Shown here: piece by piece, positions 1 through 9,469 of the stretch
Layout of the letters: each line of letters begins with the position of its first letter
How positions within the stretch are numbered: the stretch's first letter is position 1
NCBI GenBank assembly: GCA_029851125.1
Contig: CP100319.1
Coordinates: forward strand, 201,762-265,761
Reading direction: 5' to 3'
From: Candidatus Bostrichicola ureolyticus
GTDB lineage: Bacteria; Bacteroidota; Bacteroidia; Flavobacteriales; Blattabacteriaceae
DNA: 64,000 bases
Program-made: the position numbers and the translations under genes
The notes under the pieces: model-generated
The model's input: the letters and a program-made list of their open reading frames with translations, nothing else
Told to the model about the DNA's origin: nothing
Database searches by the model: none

Positions 1-1076
1 CTATTATTAAAAATAAAAAAAATTTTTTCTTTAGATTAGCTCAAGTTAATCGTATTGATACTAATCAAAACAAAATATATTCAAATATTGGTGATATTAA
101 TTATGATTATTTAATTATAGCTACAGGTTCTGTAACTAATTTTTTTGGTAAAAAAAATATTGAATCATTATCATTAACATCTATACATGACGCTTTAGAT
201 ATACGGAGTATAATATTACAAAAGTTTGAAACTGCTATATTAACAAATGATGTAAATAAACGGAAACTACTAATGACTTTTGTAATTGTTGGAGGTGGTC
301 CTACAGGTGTAGAATTAGCGGGATCTTTAGCTGAAATGAAAAAAGTAGTATTACCACGTGATTATCCAGATATTGATATTAATCATATGAATATACATTT
401 AATTCAAGCTTCTAATAAAATATTAGAGTATATGTCTGAAAAATCTTCTTCACAAGCTTTTAAAGATTTAAAAGAATTAGGTGTTAATATTTTGTTAAAT
501 TCAGTTGTAACTGATTATAATGGTAAAATTGTAAATATTATTAATAAAAATATTATTAATAATTCTATTTCAATAGAATCTTCCACTGTAATATGGGCAG
601 CAGGAGTAAAAGGTGCAATAATAGATGGATTGGATAAATTAGTTATAGAACATGGAAGATTTTTAGTAGATAATTTTAATAAGATTAAAAAATACGAAAA
701 TATTTTTGCTATAGGTGACGTAGCTATGATTAAAAATGAAAAATTCCCTAAAGGTCATCCTATGACAGTACAACCAGCTATACAACAAGGGATTAGATTA
801 GCAAAAAATTTAAATAATATGATGTTGGGAAAAAAAATGCAGCCTTTTAATTATGTAAATATGGGATATATGGCAATTATTGGAAGAAATAAAGCAGTAT
901 GTGATTTGAGGTTTATTAGGTTAAAAGGATTTATAGCTTGGTTTATATGGATTATAATACATATAATTAATTTGGTTGGATTTCGTAATAAAATAATTGC
1001 TTTAGCAAATTGTATTATACAATACAATAATTATAATAAAAGTATAATGTTAAAAATTAATAATAATAAAAAATAA
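1..1076 (+). CDS. Type II NADH dehydrogenase (NDH-2), 5' end outside window
   Basis: Partial gene: the frame is open from base 3 with no start in the window, giving 357 visible residues. NDH-2 is a single-chain FAD enzyme on the inner face of the membrane that passes electrons from NADH to quinone without pumping protons. Seen: an FAD-domain segment YLIIATGS near visible residue 37, the NAD-binding glycine motif VIVGGGPTG near residue 94, a second FAD motif AIGDVA, and a hydrophobic C-terminus (AWFIWIIIHIINLVG) matching the membrane-anchoring tail of the family. It converges with the thioesterase gene, 3 bases apart. The internal ATG at 273 is not the start, because coding similarity continues upstream of it. 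Confidence 0.9.
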   Translation, partial: IIKNKKNFFFRLAQVNRIDTNQNKIYSNIGDINYDYLIIATGSVTNFFGKKNIESLSLTSIHDALDIRSIILQKFETAILTNDVNKRKLLMTFVIVGGGPTGVELAGSLAEMKKVVLPRDYPDIDINHMNIHLIQASNKILEYMSEKSSSQAFKDLKELGVNILLNSVVTDYNGKIVNIINKNIINNSISIESSTVIWAAGVKGAIIDGLDKLVIEHGRFLVDNFNKIKKYENIFAIGDVAMIKNEKFPKGHPMTVQPAIQQGIRLAKNLNNMMLGKKMQPFNYVNMGYMAIIGRNKAVCDLRFIRLKGFIAWFIWIIIHIINLVGFRNKIIALANCIIQYNNYNKSIMLKINNNKK

Positions 1077-1079
1077 TAA

Positions 1080-1499
1080 TTATGTATTTTTAGATATTAT
1101 AATATTTGTCATTTTACATTGACTTATAATATTATTATATTCATCTAATACTTTTATTTGAATAAAATGAGTAGTTTTTCCTTTATGGATTAAATAAGCT
1201 TTTGCATATATTTCTCCATCTTTTTTGTTACGTATATAATTAGCAGATATTTCTAAAGTAAATACATAAAATTTATTATAATCTATTTGGCTAATAGAAA
1301 GCATACTACCAATACTTTCAGCTATGTAAACTATAACACCTCCATGTAAAAAACCCATAGGTTGACGTAAATTGTCCTGTATAGGCATTTTAGCAATTAA
1401 AAATTGACTTCCTAGTTCAATATAAGTAATATTTTTTATTAAAGTTTTATTACTTAAAGTATTAAACCACTTTAATAAATATTTTGATTTGTCATTCAT
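1080..1499 (-). CDS. Hotdog-fold PaaI/MenI-type thioesterase
   Basis: Predicted acyl-CoA thioesterase of 139 residues, the usual length for the single-domain hotdog family. The motif GFLHGGVIVYIAES matches the HGG active-site region of PaaI/YbgC/MenI proteins. With an NDH-2 next door and menG elsewhere in the window, hydrolysis of DHNA-CoA in menaquinone synthesis is the likeliest role, but this is inferred from context. The frame stays open up to 1559, but those extra 20 codons are tRNA-Leu sequence read through; the ATG at 1499 is the sensible start. It lies directly downstream of tRNA-Gly and tRNA-Leu on the same strand. Confidence 0.8.
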   Translation of the reverse strand: MNDKSKYLLKWFNTLSNKTLIKNITYIELGSQFLIAKMPIQDNLRQPMGFLHGGVIVYIAESIGSMLSISQIDYNKFYVFTLEISANYIRNKKDGEIYAKAYLIHKGKTTHFIQIKVLDEYNNIISQCKMTNIIISKNT

Positions 1500-1515
1500 T
1501 TTTGTTGTAGTAACG

Positions 1516-1602
1516 TACCCGAGGCGGGAATTGAACCCGCATGGCCCAATAAAGGCCACAAGATTTTGAGTCTTGCATGTCTACCAATTCCATCACTCGG
1601 GT
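1516..1602 (-). tRNA. tRNA-Leu(CAA)
   Basis: The 87-nt class II tRNA folds with acceptor ACCCGAG / CTCGGGT, anticodon loop CTCAAAA (anticodon CAA), a long variable arm and T-loop TTCAATT. No CCA is encoded. Its sequence is nearly the same as tRNA-Leu(TAA) at 39098-39184. Confidence 0.96.
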
Positions 1603-1612
1603 ATTTATTATG

Positions 1613-1686
1613 AGCGAGAAACGGGATTCGAACCCGCGACCCCGACTTTGGCAAAGTCGTGCTCTACCAATCTGAGCTATTCTCGC
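1613..1686 (-). tRNA. tRNA-Gly(GCC)
   Basis: Cloverleaf of 74 nt with acceptor GCGAGAA / TTCTCGC, anticodon loop TTGCCAA (anticodon GCC) and T-loop TTCGAAT. It lies between mutS and tRNA-Leu on the same strand, so it is probably cut from a mutS-tRNA-tRNA-thioesterase transcript. No CCA is encoded. Confidence 0.96.
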
Positions 1687-1714
1687 ATATTATTATAATA
1701 TAAAATAAATTATA

Positions 1715-4114
1715 TTATTTTTTTTTCTTTTCAATATTTTTTAATATTTCTATAGATCTTTTTATTACTTCAGATGGTATTCCAGCTATTTTAGCAACAT
1801 GAATACCAAAACTATGTGTGCTGCCACCAGGAATTAATTTTCTTAAAAAAAGAATATTACCATTTATTTCTTTAACAGAAACATTATAGTTTTTAATTCT
1901 ATTAAATAATAACATCATTTTATTTAGTTCATGATAATGAGTGGAAAATAATGTTCTAGGTCTATTTATATGTTGATGTAAATATTCAACAATAGCCCAA
2001 GCAATTGAAATACCATCATAAGTACTAGTGCCTCTACCTATTTCATCTAAAATTATTAAACTTCTGTTAGAAATATTATTCAAAATACCAGCAGTTTCAG
2101 TCATTTCTACCATAAAAGTTGATTCTCCAATAGAAATATTATCTGAAGCTCCTACTCTACTAAATATTCTATCTATTAACCCAATTTTTGCATATGTTGC
2201 TGGAACATAACTACCTATATGTGCCATTAATGCTATTATAGCAGTTTGACGTAAAATTGCTGATTTTCCTGACATATTGGGTCCAGTTATTATAATTATT
2301 TGTTGATCTTTTGTATTAAGAATAATATTATTGGGAATATATGTATCAATTTGTTTTTCTATAACAGGATGTCGACCTTCTTTTATACATATATCAAAAG
2401 ATTTATCTAAAATCGGTTTAATGTAATTATTTTGTTTTGCACAAATAGAAAAAGAGTGCAAAACATCTATAATTGCAATTAATTTGGCATTTAATTGTAA
2501 AGATTTTATATCATTTGAAATGAATTGTATTAATTCTTTAAATAATTGTATTTCTAATGTTATAATTTTTTTTTCTGAACCTAAAATTTTTAATTCATAA
2601 TTTTTTAATTCTTCAGTTACATAACGTTCAGAACCTACTAAAGTTTGTTTTCGTATCCAGTTTGAAGGAACTTTATTTTTATAAGTATTTCTTATTTCAA
2701 GAAAATATCCTAATATATTATTATAATATATTTTAATATTATTTATACCTGTACGTATTTGTTCTTTATTACATAATTTTATTAAATAGTCTTTATTAGA
2801 AGATACAATATTACGTAATTCATCTAATTCTTTTGATACTCCACTAGCAATAATATTGCCCTTATTTATTTGATAAGAAGGATCAGAATTTAATGTATTA
2901 ATTATATGATTTCGTAAATTATCACAATTTTTTAGTTTGTTACTAAATAATTTTAATAAATTAGATTTAGAATCTAAAAAATTTTTTATTTTGTTTATTA
3001 TTTCTAATGAATTTGATAATGTTATTACTTCACGGGGATTTATTTTTTCCGTAGCTACTTTAGAAATTAAACGTTCTATATCTGATATTTGTTTTAAATT
3101 TTTTGATAAAAAAATAGATATATCAGAATTATTTAATAATTCGGTTACAATATTTTGTCTATTAATAATTGATGATATTTCTTTTATAGGAAAATTTATC
3201 CAACGTTTTAATAATCTAGATCCCATTGGGGATATAGTTTTATCTAAAATAGATATTAAAGATACACCTTGATTTCTTATAGATTTATTTATTTCAAGAT
3301 TACGTATTGTAAAATCATCTATCCACATATATTTAGATTCATTAATCTTACGAATAGATGTAATATGTTTAATATTATTATGACAAGTATTATATAAATA
3401 ATGTAATATTACACCAGATGCAATAATTCCTAATTTTAAATTTTCTATTTTAAAACATTTAAGTGAATTTATTTGAAAATGATTAATTAATTTTTCATAT
3501 GAAGAATCGTATTCAAAATACCAATCATCTATAGCATATAGATAAAAATCTTTTTTAAAAAGTTTGTCAACTATTTTTTGTTGTTTTTTTGGATAAATTA
3601 TTTCACTAGGATTAATACGTTTAATAATATTAATAGTATTATCAATATTGCATTCTGTTATAAAAAATTCTCCAGTAGAAATATCTAAAAATGCTAAACC
3701 TATGTTTTTATTTTCTTCTATATGTATAGCAGTTAAAAAATTATTATATCTAACATGTAATACCTTATCATTAAGATTAACACCAGGAGTTATCAATTCA
3801 GTAACTCCTCTTTTTACTAAATTTTCAGTTTTATTATTAGAATCTTCTAGTTGATCACAAATAGCTACTCGCATACCTGCTTTAATCAATTTATATAAAT
3901 AATTGTCTAAAGCATGATATGGAAATCCTGCTAAATGAATATCATATCTTGATCCAGGATAACGTTTTGTTAAAGCAATATCAAGTAATTGTGAACATTT
4001 AATAGCATCTTCTCCAAAGGTTTCATAAAAATCACCTACTCTAAATAATAATATAGCATCTTTATATTTTTCTTTAATATTATAATATTGCTTCATTAAT
4101 GGTGTAAACTTCAT
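1715..4114 (-). CDS. mutS: DNA mismatch repair ATPase MutS
   Basis: MutS recognises mismatches and short loops and signals to MutL. At 799 residues it is slightly shorter than most bacterial MutS (about 850). The N-terminal mismatch-contact motif GDFYE (Phe-X-Glu) is intact near residue 27. The ABC ATPase Walker A GPNMSGKS lies near residue 610 and the signature GRGTSTYDG follows it. The C-terminus ends soon after the helix-turn-helix region with a Lys-rich tail, so the tetramerisation extension appears short or missing. It is divergent from sppA; downstream are tRNA-Gly and tRNA-Leu. Confidence 0.96.
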   Translation of the reverse strand: MKFTPLMKQYYNIKEKYKDAILLFRVGDFYETFGEDAIKCSQLLDIALTKRYPGSRYDIHLAGFPYHALDNYLYKLIKAGMRVAICDQLEDSNNKTENLVKRGVTELITPGVNLNDKVLHVRYNNFLTAIHIEENKNIGLAFLDISTGEFFITECNIDNTINIIKRINPSEIIYPKKQQKIVDKLFKKDFYLYAIDDWYFEYDSSYEKLINHFQINSLKCFKIENLKLGIIASGVILHYLYNTCHNNIKHITSIRKINESKYMWIDDFTIRNLEINKSIRNQGVSLISILDKTISPMGSRLLKRWINFPIKEISSIINRQNIVTELLNNSDISIFLSKNLKQISDIERLISKVATEKINPREVITLSNSLEIINKIKNFLDSKSNLLKLFSNKLKNCDNLRNHIINTLNSDPSYQINKGNIIASGVSKELDELRNIVSSNKDYLIKLCNKEQIRTGINNIKIYYNNILGYFLEIRNTYKNKVPSNWIRKQTLVGSERYVTEELKNYELKILGSEKKIITLEIQLFKELIQFISNDIKSLQLNAKLIAIIDVLHSFSICAKQNNYIKPILDKSFDICIKEGRHPVIEKQIDTYIPNNIILNTKDQQIIIITGPNMSGKSAILRQTAIIALMAHIGSYVPATYAKIGLIDRIFSRVGASDNISIGESTFMVEMTETAGILNNISNRSLIILDEIGRGTSTYDGISIAWAIVEYLHQHINRPRTLFSTHYHELNKMMLLFNRIKNYNVSVKEINGNILFLRKLIPGGSTHSFGIHVAKIAGIPSEVIKRSIEILKNIEKKKK

Positions 4115-4129
4115 TAATCAATTCAATAA

Positions 4130-4160
4130 ATTTTATTATATTATAAAATAATAATAAAAT
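4130..4160. repeat. Inverted repeat in the mutS / sppA divergent spacer
   Basis: Two 10-base arms, ATTTTATTAT and ATAATAAAAT, are separated by 11 bases in the 62-base spacer between the two starts. AT-rich DNA gives such repeats by chance, so alone this is weak. It is listed because most divergent spacers in the window carry one. Confidence 0.4.
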
Positions 4161-4176
4161 AATATAAATAATATAT

Positions 4177-5835
4177 ATGAAAAATATATTTAAATATGCA
4201 TTAGGAACAATATTAGGAATATTATGTTTAATGATTATATTAATAATTCCTTATTATTATACTAATTATACTGATAATACTTCTTATAAGAATAAAAAAA
4301 TAAAATTATTTAATAATAATGTATTATATATTAATAATTTTCATAATAATGATTATGATTATGTAAATGCTATAATAAATGCTAAAAACGATAAAAATAT
4401 TAAAGGAATTATTATTGAAGTAAATAACCATAACCTAAATGGCTTTTCTAAAGTAAAAAATATAAGAGATGCTCTAAAAGAATTTAAAAAATCAAAAAAA
4501 TTTATATATGCATATGGACAATATATTTCTCAATTAGCATATTATTTATGTTCAGTAGCTGATTTAATATATTTACATCCATCAGGAAAATTAGATATTA
4601 AAGGTATTAGTATATCACAAACGTTTTATAAAAAATTGGCAAAAAAAATAGGAATAAAATTTAACATATTTAGACATGGAAAATATAAATCGGCTGTAGA
4701 ACCATTTTTATATGATAAAATTAGTCATGAAAGTCGTGAACAATATAAAAATTTATTATCATCTATTTGGAATTATATAATTAATGATATTAGTAAATCA
4801 CGTAATTTAGATATTAAATTTATAAATCATTTTACTAATGAACTTTATGGAGAAAATTCAACTTTATCATATAAATATAATTTTATAGATAAAATTGCGT
4901 ATTATGATGAATTCATAAATGCTATTAAAAATAAAAATAAATATAAAATAAATTTTTTATCAATAAATGATTATATAGAATATTTATATTCAAAAAAAGA
5001 TAATTATAAAAATAAAATTGCTATTATTTACGCTGAGGGTTTAATAAAACAAGGTGAAGGTCTTAATGATATTCAAGATAAAAATTATGAATTGATTATA
5101 AATAAAATAATAAATGACCCATCAATAAAATCTGTGGTTTTACAAATAAATTCTAAAGGTGGAGATGCTATAGCTTCAGAAAATATTTATCATAAATTAG
5201 TTCTTTTAAAAAGAAAAAAACCATTAATTGTTTCAATGGGAGATTACGCAACATCAGGTGGATATTATATAGCTGTTGCAGGTAATAAAATTTTAGCTTC
5301 TCCTTTAAGTATAACAGGATCTATAGGAGTATTTGGAATTATTATGACAATTAAAGAATTGACTAATAAATTAGGTATTACCCAAGATTATGTATCGACT
5401 AATAAAAATAGTAGACCATTTTCTATAAATAATATTAAAAATAAATACAAAAATATCATGTTAAAAAACATGACATTTTTTTATAATAAGTTTATAACAA
5501 CTATATCTAAAGAAAGAAAAATATCAAAAGATAAAATTAATAGAATAGCACAAGGAAAAATATGGTCTGGAATTGATGCTTTAAAAATTGGATTAATTGA
5601 TTCTTTAGGTAATTTAAATGATGCAATAAAAATTGCTGCCAAACAAGTAAATCTAAAAAATTATTCAATTGTAAATTTTACTATAAAAAAAGAATCATTT
5701 ATTAAAAAATTATTATTTAATATATTTAAAAATAATAATTATTATCAAATATATAATGATAATAAAAATTTATTATTGCAATTAAAAAATAATAATATTT
5801 ATATATATACTTATACTAATATTAGTATTAATTAA
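4177..5835 (+). CDS. sppA: Signal peptide peptidase SppA (protease IV, long form)
   Basis: A membrane-anchored Ser/Lys protease that degrades cleaved signal peptides. The 552-residue protein has the two-repeat layout of the 67-kDa form. A hydrophobic N-terminal segment at about residues 8-28 is the anchor. The general-base Lys lies in GKYKSAVEPF near residue 170 and the nucleophile Ser in ATSGGYYIA near residue 360, as in the E. coli enzyme. The last four bases overlap the convergent clpX. Confidence 0.94.
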   Translation: MKNIFKYALGTILGILCLMIILIIPYYYTNYTDNTSYKNKKIKLFNNNVLYINNFHNNDYDYVNAIINAKNDKNIKGIIIEVNNHNLNGFSKVKNIRDALKEFKKSKKFIYAYGQYISQLAYYLCSVADLIYLHPSGKLDIKGISISQTFYKKLAKKIGIKFNIFRHGKYKSAVEPFLYDKISHESREQYKNLLSSIWNYIINDISKSRNLDIKFINHFTNELYGENSTLSYKYNFIDKIAYYDEFINAIKNKNKYKINFLSINDYIEYLYSKKDNYKNKIAIIYAEGLIKQGEGLNDIQDKNYELIINKIINDPSIKSVVLQINSKGGDAIASENIYHKLVLLKRKKPLIVSMGDYATSGGYYIAVAGNKILASPLSITGSIGVFGIIMTIKELTNKLGITQDYVSTNKNSRPFSINNIKNKYKNIMLKNMTFFYNKFITTISKERKISKDKINRIAQGKIWSGIDALKIGLIDSLGNLNDAIKIAAKQVNLKNYSIVNFTIKKESFIKKLLFNIFKNNNYYQIYNDNKNLLLQLKNNNIYIYTYTNISIN

Positions 5836-7004
5836 TATATTTTATTAATTTTATTAGATATTATATGTTTATCTAATTTTAAAACATTATTTAATGAGTC
5901 TATTTCAAACATAAAATCTTTAAATATATATTCACAAAGTGTACGTAAACCTCTTGCTCCTAAGCCAAGTATTAAAGCTTTATTTACAATTTCTTCAATA
6001 CCGTCATCTGTAATTTCTAAAGTAATACCATCCATTTTAAACAAATTTTGATATTGTTTAATCAAAGAATTTTTAGGTTCAATAAGAATTTTTTTAAGAG
6101 AAATCTTATTTAAAGGATATAAATAAGTAATTATTGGTAATCTTCCTATTAATTCAGGAATTAAACCGAAAGAACGAAGATCATGTGATATAACCATATT
6201 TAAAATATTTTCTTGTTTAATTTTTTTTAAAAAATTTTGTTTATACCCTATAGGTGACATATTTAATCTATTAGCAATAATTTGTTCCAAACCTTCAAAT
6301 GCTCCTGCAGCTATAAATAAAATATTTTTAGTATTTATTGGAATCATTTTTTGCTCTGGATGTTTTCTTCCTCCTTGGGGAGGAACATTAACAATAGATC
6401 CTTCTAATATTTTAAGTAAAGCTTGTTGAACACCTTCTCCTGAAACATCTCTAGTAATTGAAGGATTATCTCCTTTTCTGGCTATTTTATCGATTTCATC
6501 AATAAAAACAATTCCTTGTTCAGCTTTATATATATTATAATTAGCGGATTGCAATAAATGAGTTAATATACTTTCTACATCTTCTCCTACATAACCTGCT
6601 TCAGTTAGTCCTGTAGCATCTACGATAACAAATGGAATATCTAAAAATTTTGAAATACTACGAGCCAGTAAAGTTTTGCCAATACCTGTAGTTCCTATAA
6701 GAAGAATATTAGATTTTTCTAATTCTACATTATTTTTATCATATTTATTATAATTGATTCGTTTATAATGATTATATACAGCTACAGAAAGTGTTTTTTT
6801 AGCTTCTTCTTGATCTATTACATATTGATCTAAAAAACATTTTATATCTTTTGGTTTTTTTAAAATATTTTTTTGTGTGTTGTTTTTTTTTTCTATTATT
6901 GTTTTTTCTATTATTGATTTATCGGTAATACATATATCACATATATACATTCCTATTAATATTTCATTATTTTTTCTACCACAAAAGGAACACATTTTTT
7001 CCAT
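5832..7004 (-). CDS. clpX: ATP-dependent unfoldase ClpX
   Basis: AAA+ unfoldase that feeds substrates to ClpP. The N-terminal zinc-binding domain has four cysteines (C5, C8, C22, C25). The Walker A motif is GTTGIGKT near residue 108 (usually GPTGSGKT), followed by a Walker B IVFIDEIDKI and an ISRDVSGEGVQ-like segment (ITRDVSGEGVQQ) typical of ClpX. The IGY segment in the position of the ClpP-contact loop is present. The 390-residue length is normal. It starts 5 bases after clpP ends, forming a clpP-clpX operon. Confidence 0.96.
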   Translation of the reverse strand: MEKMCSFCGRKNNEILIGMYICDICITDKSIIEKTIIEKKNNTQKNILKKPKDIKCFLDQYVIDQEEAKKTLSVAVYNHYKRINYNKYDKNNVELEKSNILLIGTTGIGKTLLARSISKFLDIPFVIVDATGLTEAGYVGEDVESILTHLLQSANYNIYKAEQGIVFIDEIDKIARKGDNPSITRDVSGEGVQQALLKILEGSIVNVPPQGGRKHPEQKMIPINTKNILFIAAGAFEGLEQIIANRLNMSPIGYKQNFLKKIKQENILNMVISHDLRSFGLIPELIGRLPIITYLYPLNKISLKKILIEPKNSLIKQYQNLFKMDGITLEITDDGIEEIVNKALILGLGARGLRTLCEYIFKDFMFEIDSLNNVLKLDKHIISNKINKIY

Positions 7005-7009
7005 AAAAT

Positions 7010-7666
7010 TTATTTTTTTGGATTTAAAACTTCATCAATCATACCATATGATAAAGCTTCGTTTGAAGACATCCAACGATCTCTATCAGAATCTTTTTCA
7101 ATTTTTTTAACTGATTGTCCAGTATGATAGCTAATTATATTACATAATTCTTTTTTTATTTTTATAATTTCTCGTGCTGTTATTTCAATATCTGAAGCTT
7201 GTCCTTGTACTCCTCCTAAAGGTTGATGAATCATAACTCTTGAATGTTTTAATGCTGACCGTTTTCCTTTAGTACCAGAACATAATAAAACAGCAGCCAT
7301 AGAAGCAGCTACACCAGTACATATTGTAGCAACATTAGGTTTAATCATTTGCATTGTATCATATATACCTAAACCTCCATAAACACTACCTCCAGGAGAG
7401 TTAATATAAATATTAATATCTCTATTATCAACTGATTCTAAATATAATAATTGTGCTTGTACTATATTAGCTATATGATCATTTATAGCTGTACCTATAA
7501 AAATAATTCTATTCATCATTAATCGAGAAAAAACATCCATTTGAGCAACATTTAACTTTCGTTCTTCTATAATATATGGAGTCATAGAAGCAGCAATAGC
7601 AGTAATATATTTATCAAATATTAACTCATTTATACTTTTATTATATTTTTTTAATTCTTGATACAT
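7010..7666 (-). CDS. clpP: ATP-dependent Clp protease proteolytic subunit ClpP
   Basis: Serine peptidase that forms the chamber used by ClpX and ClpC. The catalytic Ser is S122 in GVAASMAAV, the His is H147 in RVMIHQPLGG, and the Asp lies in the KDSDRDRW segment near residue 195. The 218-residue length is typical, including a propeptide-like N-terminus. First gene of clpP-clpX; divergent from the flippase gene. Confidence 0.96.
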   Translation of the reverse strand: MYQELKKYNKSINELIFDKYITAIAASMTPYIIEERKLNVAQMDVFSRLMMNRIIFIGTAINDHIANIVQAQLLYLESVDNRDINIYINSPGGSVYGGLGIYDTMQMIKPNVATICTGVAASMAAVLLCSGTKGKRSALKHSRVMIHQPLGGVQGQASDIEITAREIIKIKKELCNIISYHTGQSVKKIEKDSDRDRWMSSNEALSYGMIDEVLNPKK

Positions 7667-7673
7667 TGTGTTT

Positions 7674-7690
7674 ATTATATAATATATAAT
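7674..7690. repeat. 17-bp palindrome in the clpP / flippase divergent spacer
   Basis: ATTATATA, a single central A, then TATATAAT: a perfect inverted repeat in the 53-base spacer between the two starts. It could mark a symmetric promoter; chance is also plausible at this base composition. Confidence 0.4.
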
Positions 7691-7719
7691 ATATTTAAAA
7701 AAATAAATAGAATGTTATT

Positions 7720-9183
7720 TTGTATAAACAATTATTGAATCAAATTATAATATTTGGATTAGGAACTGTATTCCCTAAAATAATAAATTATTTTTTGTTA
7801 AAATCTTTTACTAAAACTTTAAATTCACAGGAATTTTCAAGTTATACTGACATGTATGCTATGTCATGTATAATTATAGTATTTTTAACTTTGGGATTAG
7901 AAAGTGCTTATTTTCGTTTTTTATATAAACGACAAATTAATGATAAAAAAAAAATATTTTCAAGTGGAATAATTGTATTATTTACATTGTCATTATTATT
8001 TGTACTAATTGGAATAGTATCATTCAAAAAAATAATTAGTTTAATCAATTATAAAAATAATTACGACTATTTGATAATGTTTTTAATTATAATATTTTTG
8101 GATACTATTTGCATATTACCTATTGCTTGGTTACGAATACATAATATAGCTATCAAATATTTATTAATCCGCATATTAAATGTATTTGTACAATCTGGAA
8201 TTATAATGTATATCTTATATCCAACAAATAATTATATTATTAATTATGTATTTAACATTATTTTATTTCCGTTAAATTTTATAAAAAATAAAAATAATAC
8301 ATCTTATATATTTTATGCGAATGTAATATCATCATTATCAAATTTTATTTTTTTGATTCCAATTTTTTTGAAAGAAGTTAAAATCAAAAAATTTGATATA
8401 GTAATAGCATTAAAAATGATAAGATATGGATTCCCTATAATGTTAAGTACTTTAGCATTTGCTATTAATGAAAATTTTGATAAAATAATTATTAAAAGAT
8501 ATTTTTCTGATGAAATTAATAGTGCTTATGCAGCTTGTTATCGTATTGCCACTTTTATGCATCTTTATACTGCAATTTTTCGTTTAGGTCTAGAACCTTT
8601 TCTATTAAAAATAGCTGAATATAGTAATATTAAAAGTATTTATGCAAAAATAAATTATTTTTTTACTGTGTTTGGAATTATAATATATGTATTTATATGT
8701 AGTAACATTGATTTTATAGCTAAAAAAATGATAGATGTTAAATATCACCAAGCATTATTAATAGTTCCAATGGCAACTATGTCTAATTTATTTTTTGGTA
8801 TTTATAATAATTTATCTATTTACTATAAAGCATTTGATAAACCAATTATAGCAACATATATATCTATTTTAGGGATGTTAATAACATTATTATATAATTT
8901 AATAATATTGCCAGGATCAAATTTTATTAGTTGTGTGTGGGGTAATTTAATTTCATATGGAAGTATGTTATTATGTTCATATATTTGTATTAACAAAATG
9001 TATTTTAATATTCCTTTTAATAAAAAAAAAATAATAATTCATTTTATATTAGCAATATTTATTGTATATATATTATATAATAAAAAAAATTTAAGATTAA
9101 TTGGTCAAATTATATACTTTTTAAGTATATTATTAATTGAATATAAAAACATATTATTTTTTTTTAAAAAATTAAAATCATGA
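7720..9183 (+). CDS. Polysaccharide flippase-like membrane protein (MATE/Wzx superfamily)
   Basis: The 487-residue protein is almost wholly hydrophobic, with about 12-14 predicted membrane segments and the opening [20 protein letters not shown] characteristic of O-antigen/lipid-linked oligosaccharide flippases. In a peptidoglycan-bearing reduced genome it could flip an undecaprenyl-linked sugar, but the substrate cannot be told from sequence. The start is TTG at 7720; the next in-frame ATG would delete the first membrane helix. Its TGA overlaps the tatA ATG (ATGA), showing translational coupling. MurJ is a possible alternative role. Confidence 0.8.
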   Translation: MYKQLLNQIIIFGLGTVFPKIINYFLLKSFTKTLNSQEFSSYTDMYAMSCIIIVFLTLGLESAYFRFLYKRQINDKKKIFSSGIIVLFTLSLLFVLIGIVSFKKIISLINYKNNYDYLIMFLIIIFLDTICILPIAWLRIHNIAIKYLLIRILNVFVQSGIIMYILYPTNNYIINYVFNIILFPLNFIKNKNNTSYIFYANVISSLSNFIFLIPIFLKEVKIKKFDIVIALKMIRYGFPIMLSTLAFAINENFDKIIIKRYFSDEINSAYAACYRIATFMHLYTAIFRLGLEPFLLKIAEYSNIKSIYAKINYFFTVFGIIIYVFICSNIDFIAKKMIDVKYHQALLIVPMATMSNLFFGIYNNLSIYYKAFDKPIIATYISILGMLITLLYNLIILPGSNFISCVWGNLISYGSMLLCSYICINKMYFNIPFNKKKIIIHFILAIFIVYILYNKKNLRLIGQIIYFLSILLIEYKNILFFFKKLKS

Positions 9184-9467
9184 TATTAGGAACTTTTGGA
9201 ACTACAGAAATTATTGTTATTATTATTTTGGCTCTTTTACTTTTTGGAGGAAAAAAAATTCCTGAATTAATGAAAGGATTAGGTTTAGGATTAAAAGAAT
9301 TTAGAAAAGCTACTCAACAATCTTCTGATGATCAAGTAGAGCAAGTAGAGCAAGTAGAGTCTGAAACAGAATCTAAAAAAACAGAATCTAAAAAAACAGA
9401 ATCTAAAAAAACAGAATCTTCTGACAAAACAGAATCTAAAAAAATAGAATCTGAAAAAACAGAATAA
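9180..9467 (+). CDS. tatA: Sec-independent translocase subunit TatA/E
   Basis: Small pore-forming subunit of the twin-arginine export system. One membrane helix (about residues 8-22), the FGGKKIPEL hinge and an amphipathic helix ([12 protein letters not shown]) are all present. From about residue 50 the tail is low-complexity and charged, encoded by tandem repeats: three 9-bp units at 9333-9359 and three 15-bp units at 9366-9410, plus decayed copies. tatC lies at 46471-47256. The gene is coupled to the upstream flippase by a 4-base overlap and ends 2 bases from the convergent clpC. Confidence 0.93.
   Translation: MILGTFGTTEIIVIIILALLLFGGKKIPELMKGLGLGLKEFRKATQQSSDDQVEQVEQVESETESKKTESKKTESKKTESSDKTESKKIESEKTE
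9333..9410 (+). repeat. Tandem repeats inside the tatA 3' end
   Basis: Three copies of the 9-mer CAAGTAGAG (9333-9359) are followed by three copies of the 15-mer ACAGAATCTAAAAAA (9366-9410). Both are in frame and encode VEQ and TESKK units. Imperfect copies continue to 9467. Confidence 0.9.
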
Positions 9468-9469
9468 AA

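Noticed and set aside
1500-1559. Extra 20 N-terminal codons on the thioesterase
   Set aside because: These codons are tRNA-Leu(CAA) and its spacer; the ATG at 1499 gives the normal family start.
2937-3272. Long plus-strand open frame of 111 codons inside mutS
   Set aside because: Antisense shadow of conserved mutS codons. The same holds for frames at 26350-26676, 35012-35317, 43415-43846 and 53068-53376.
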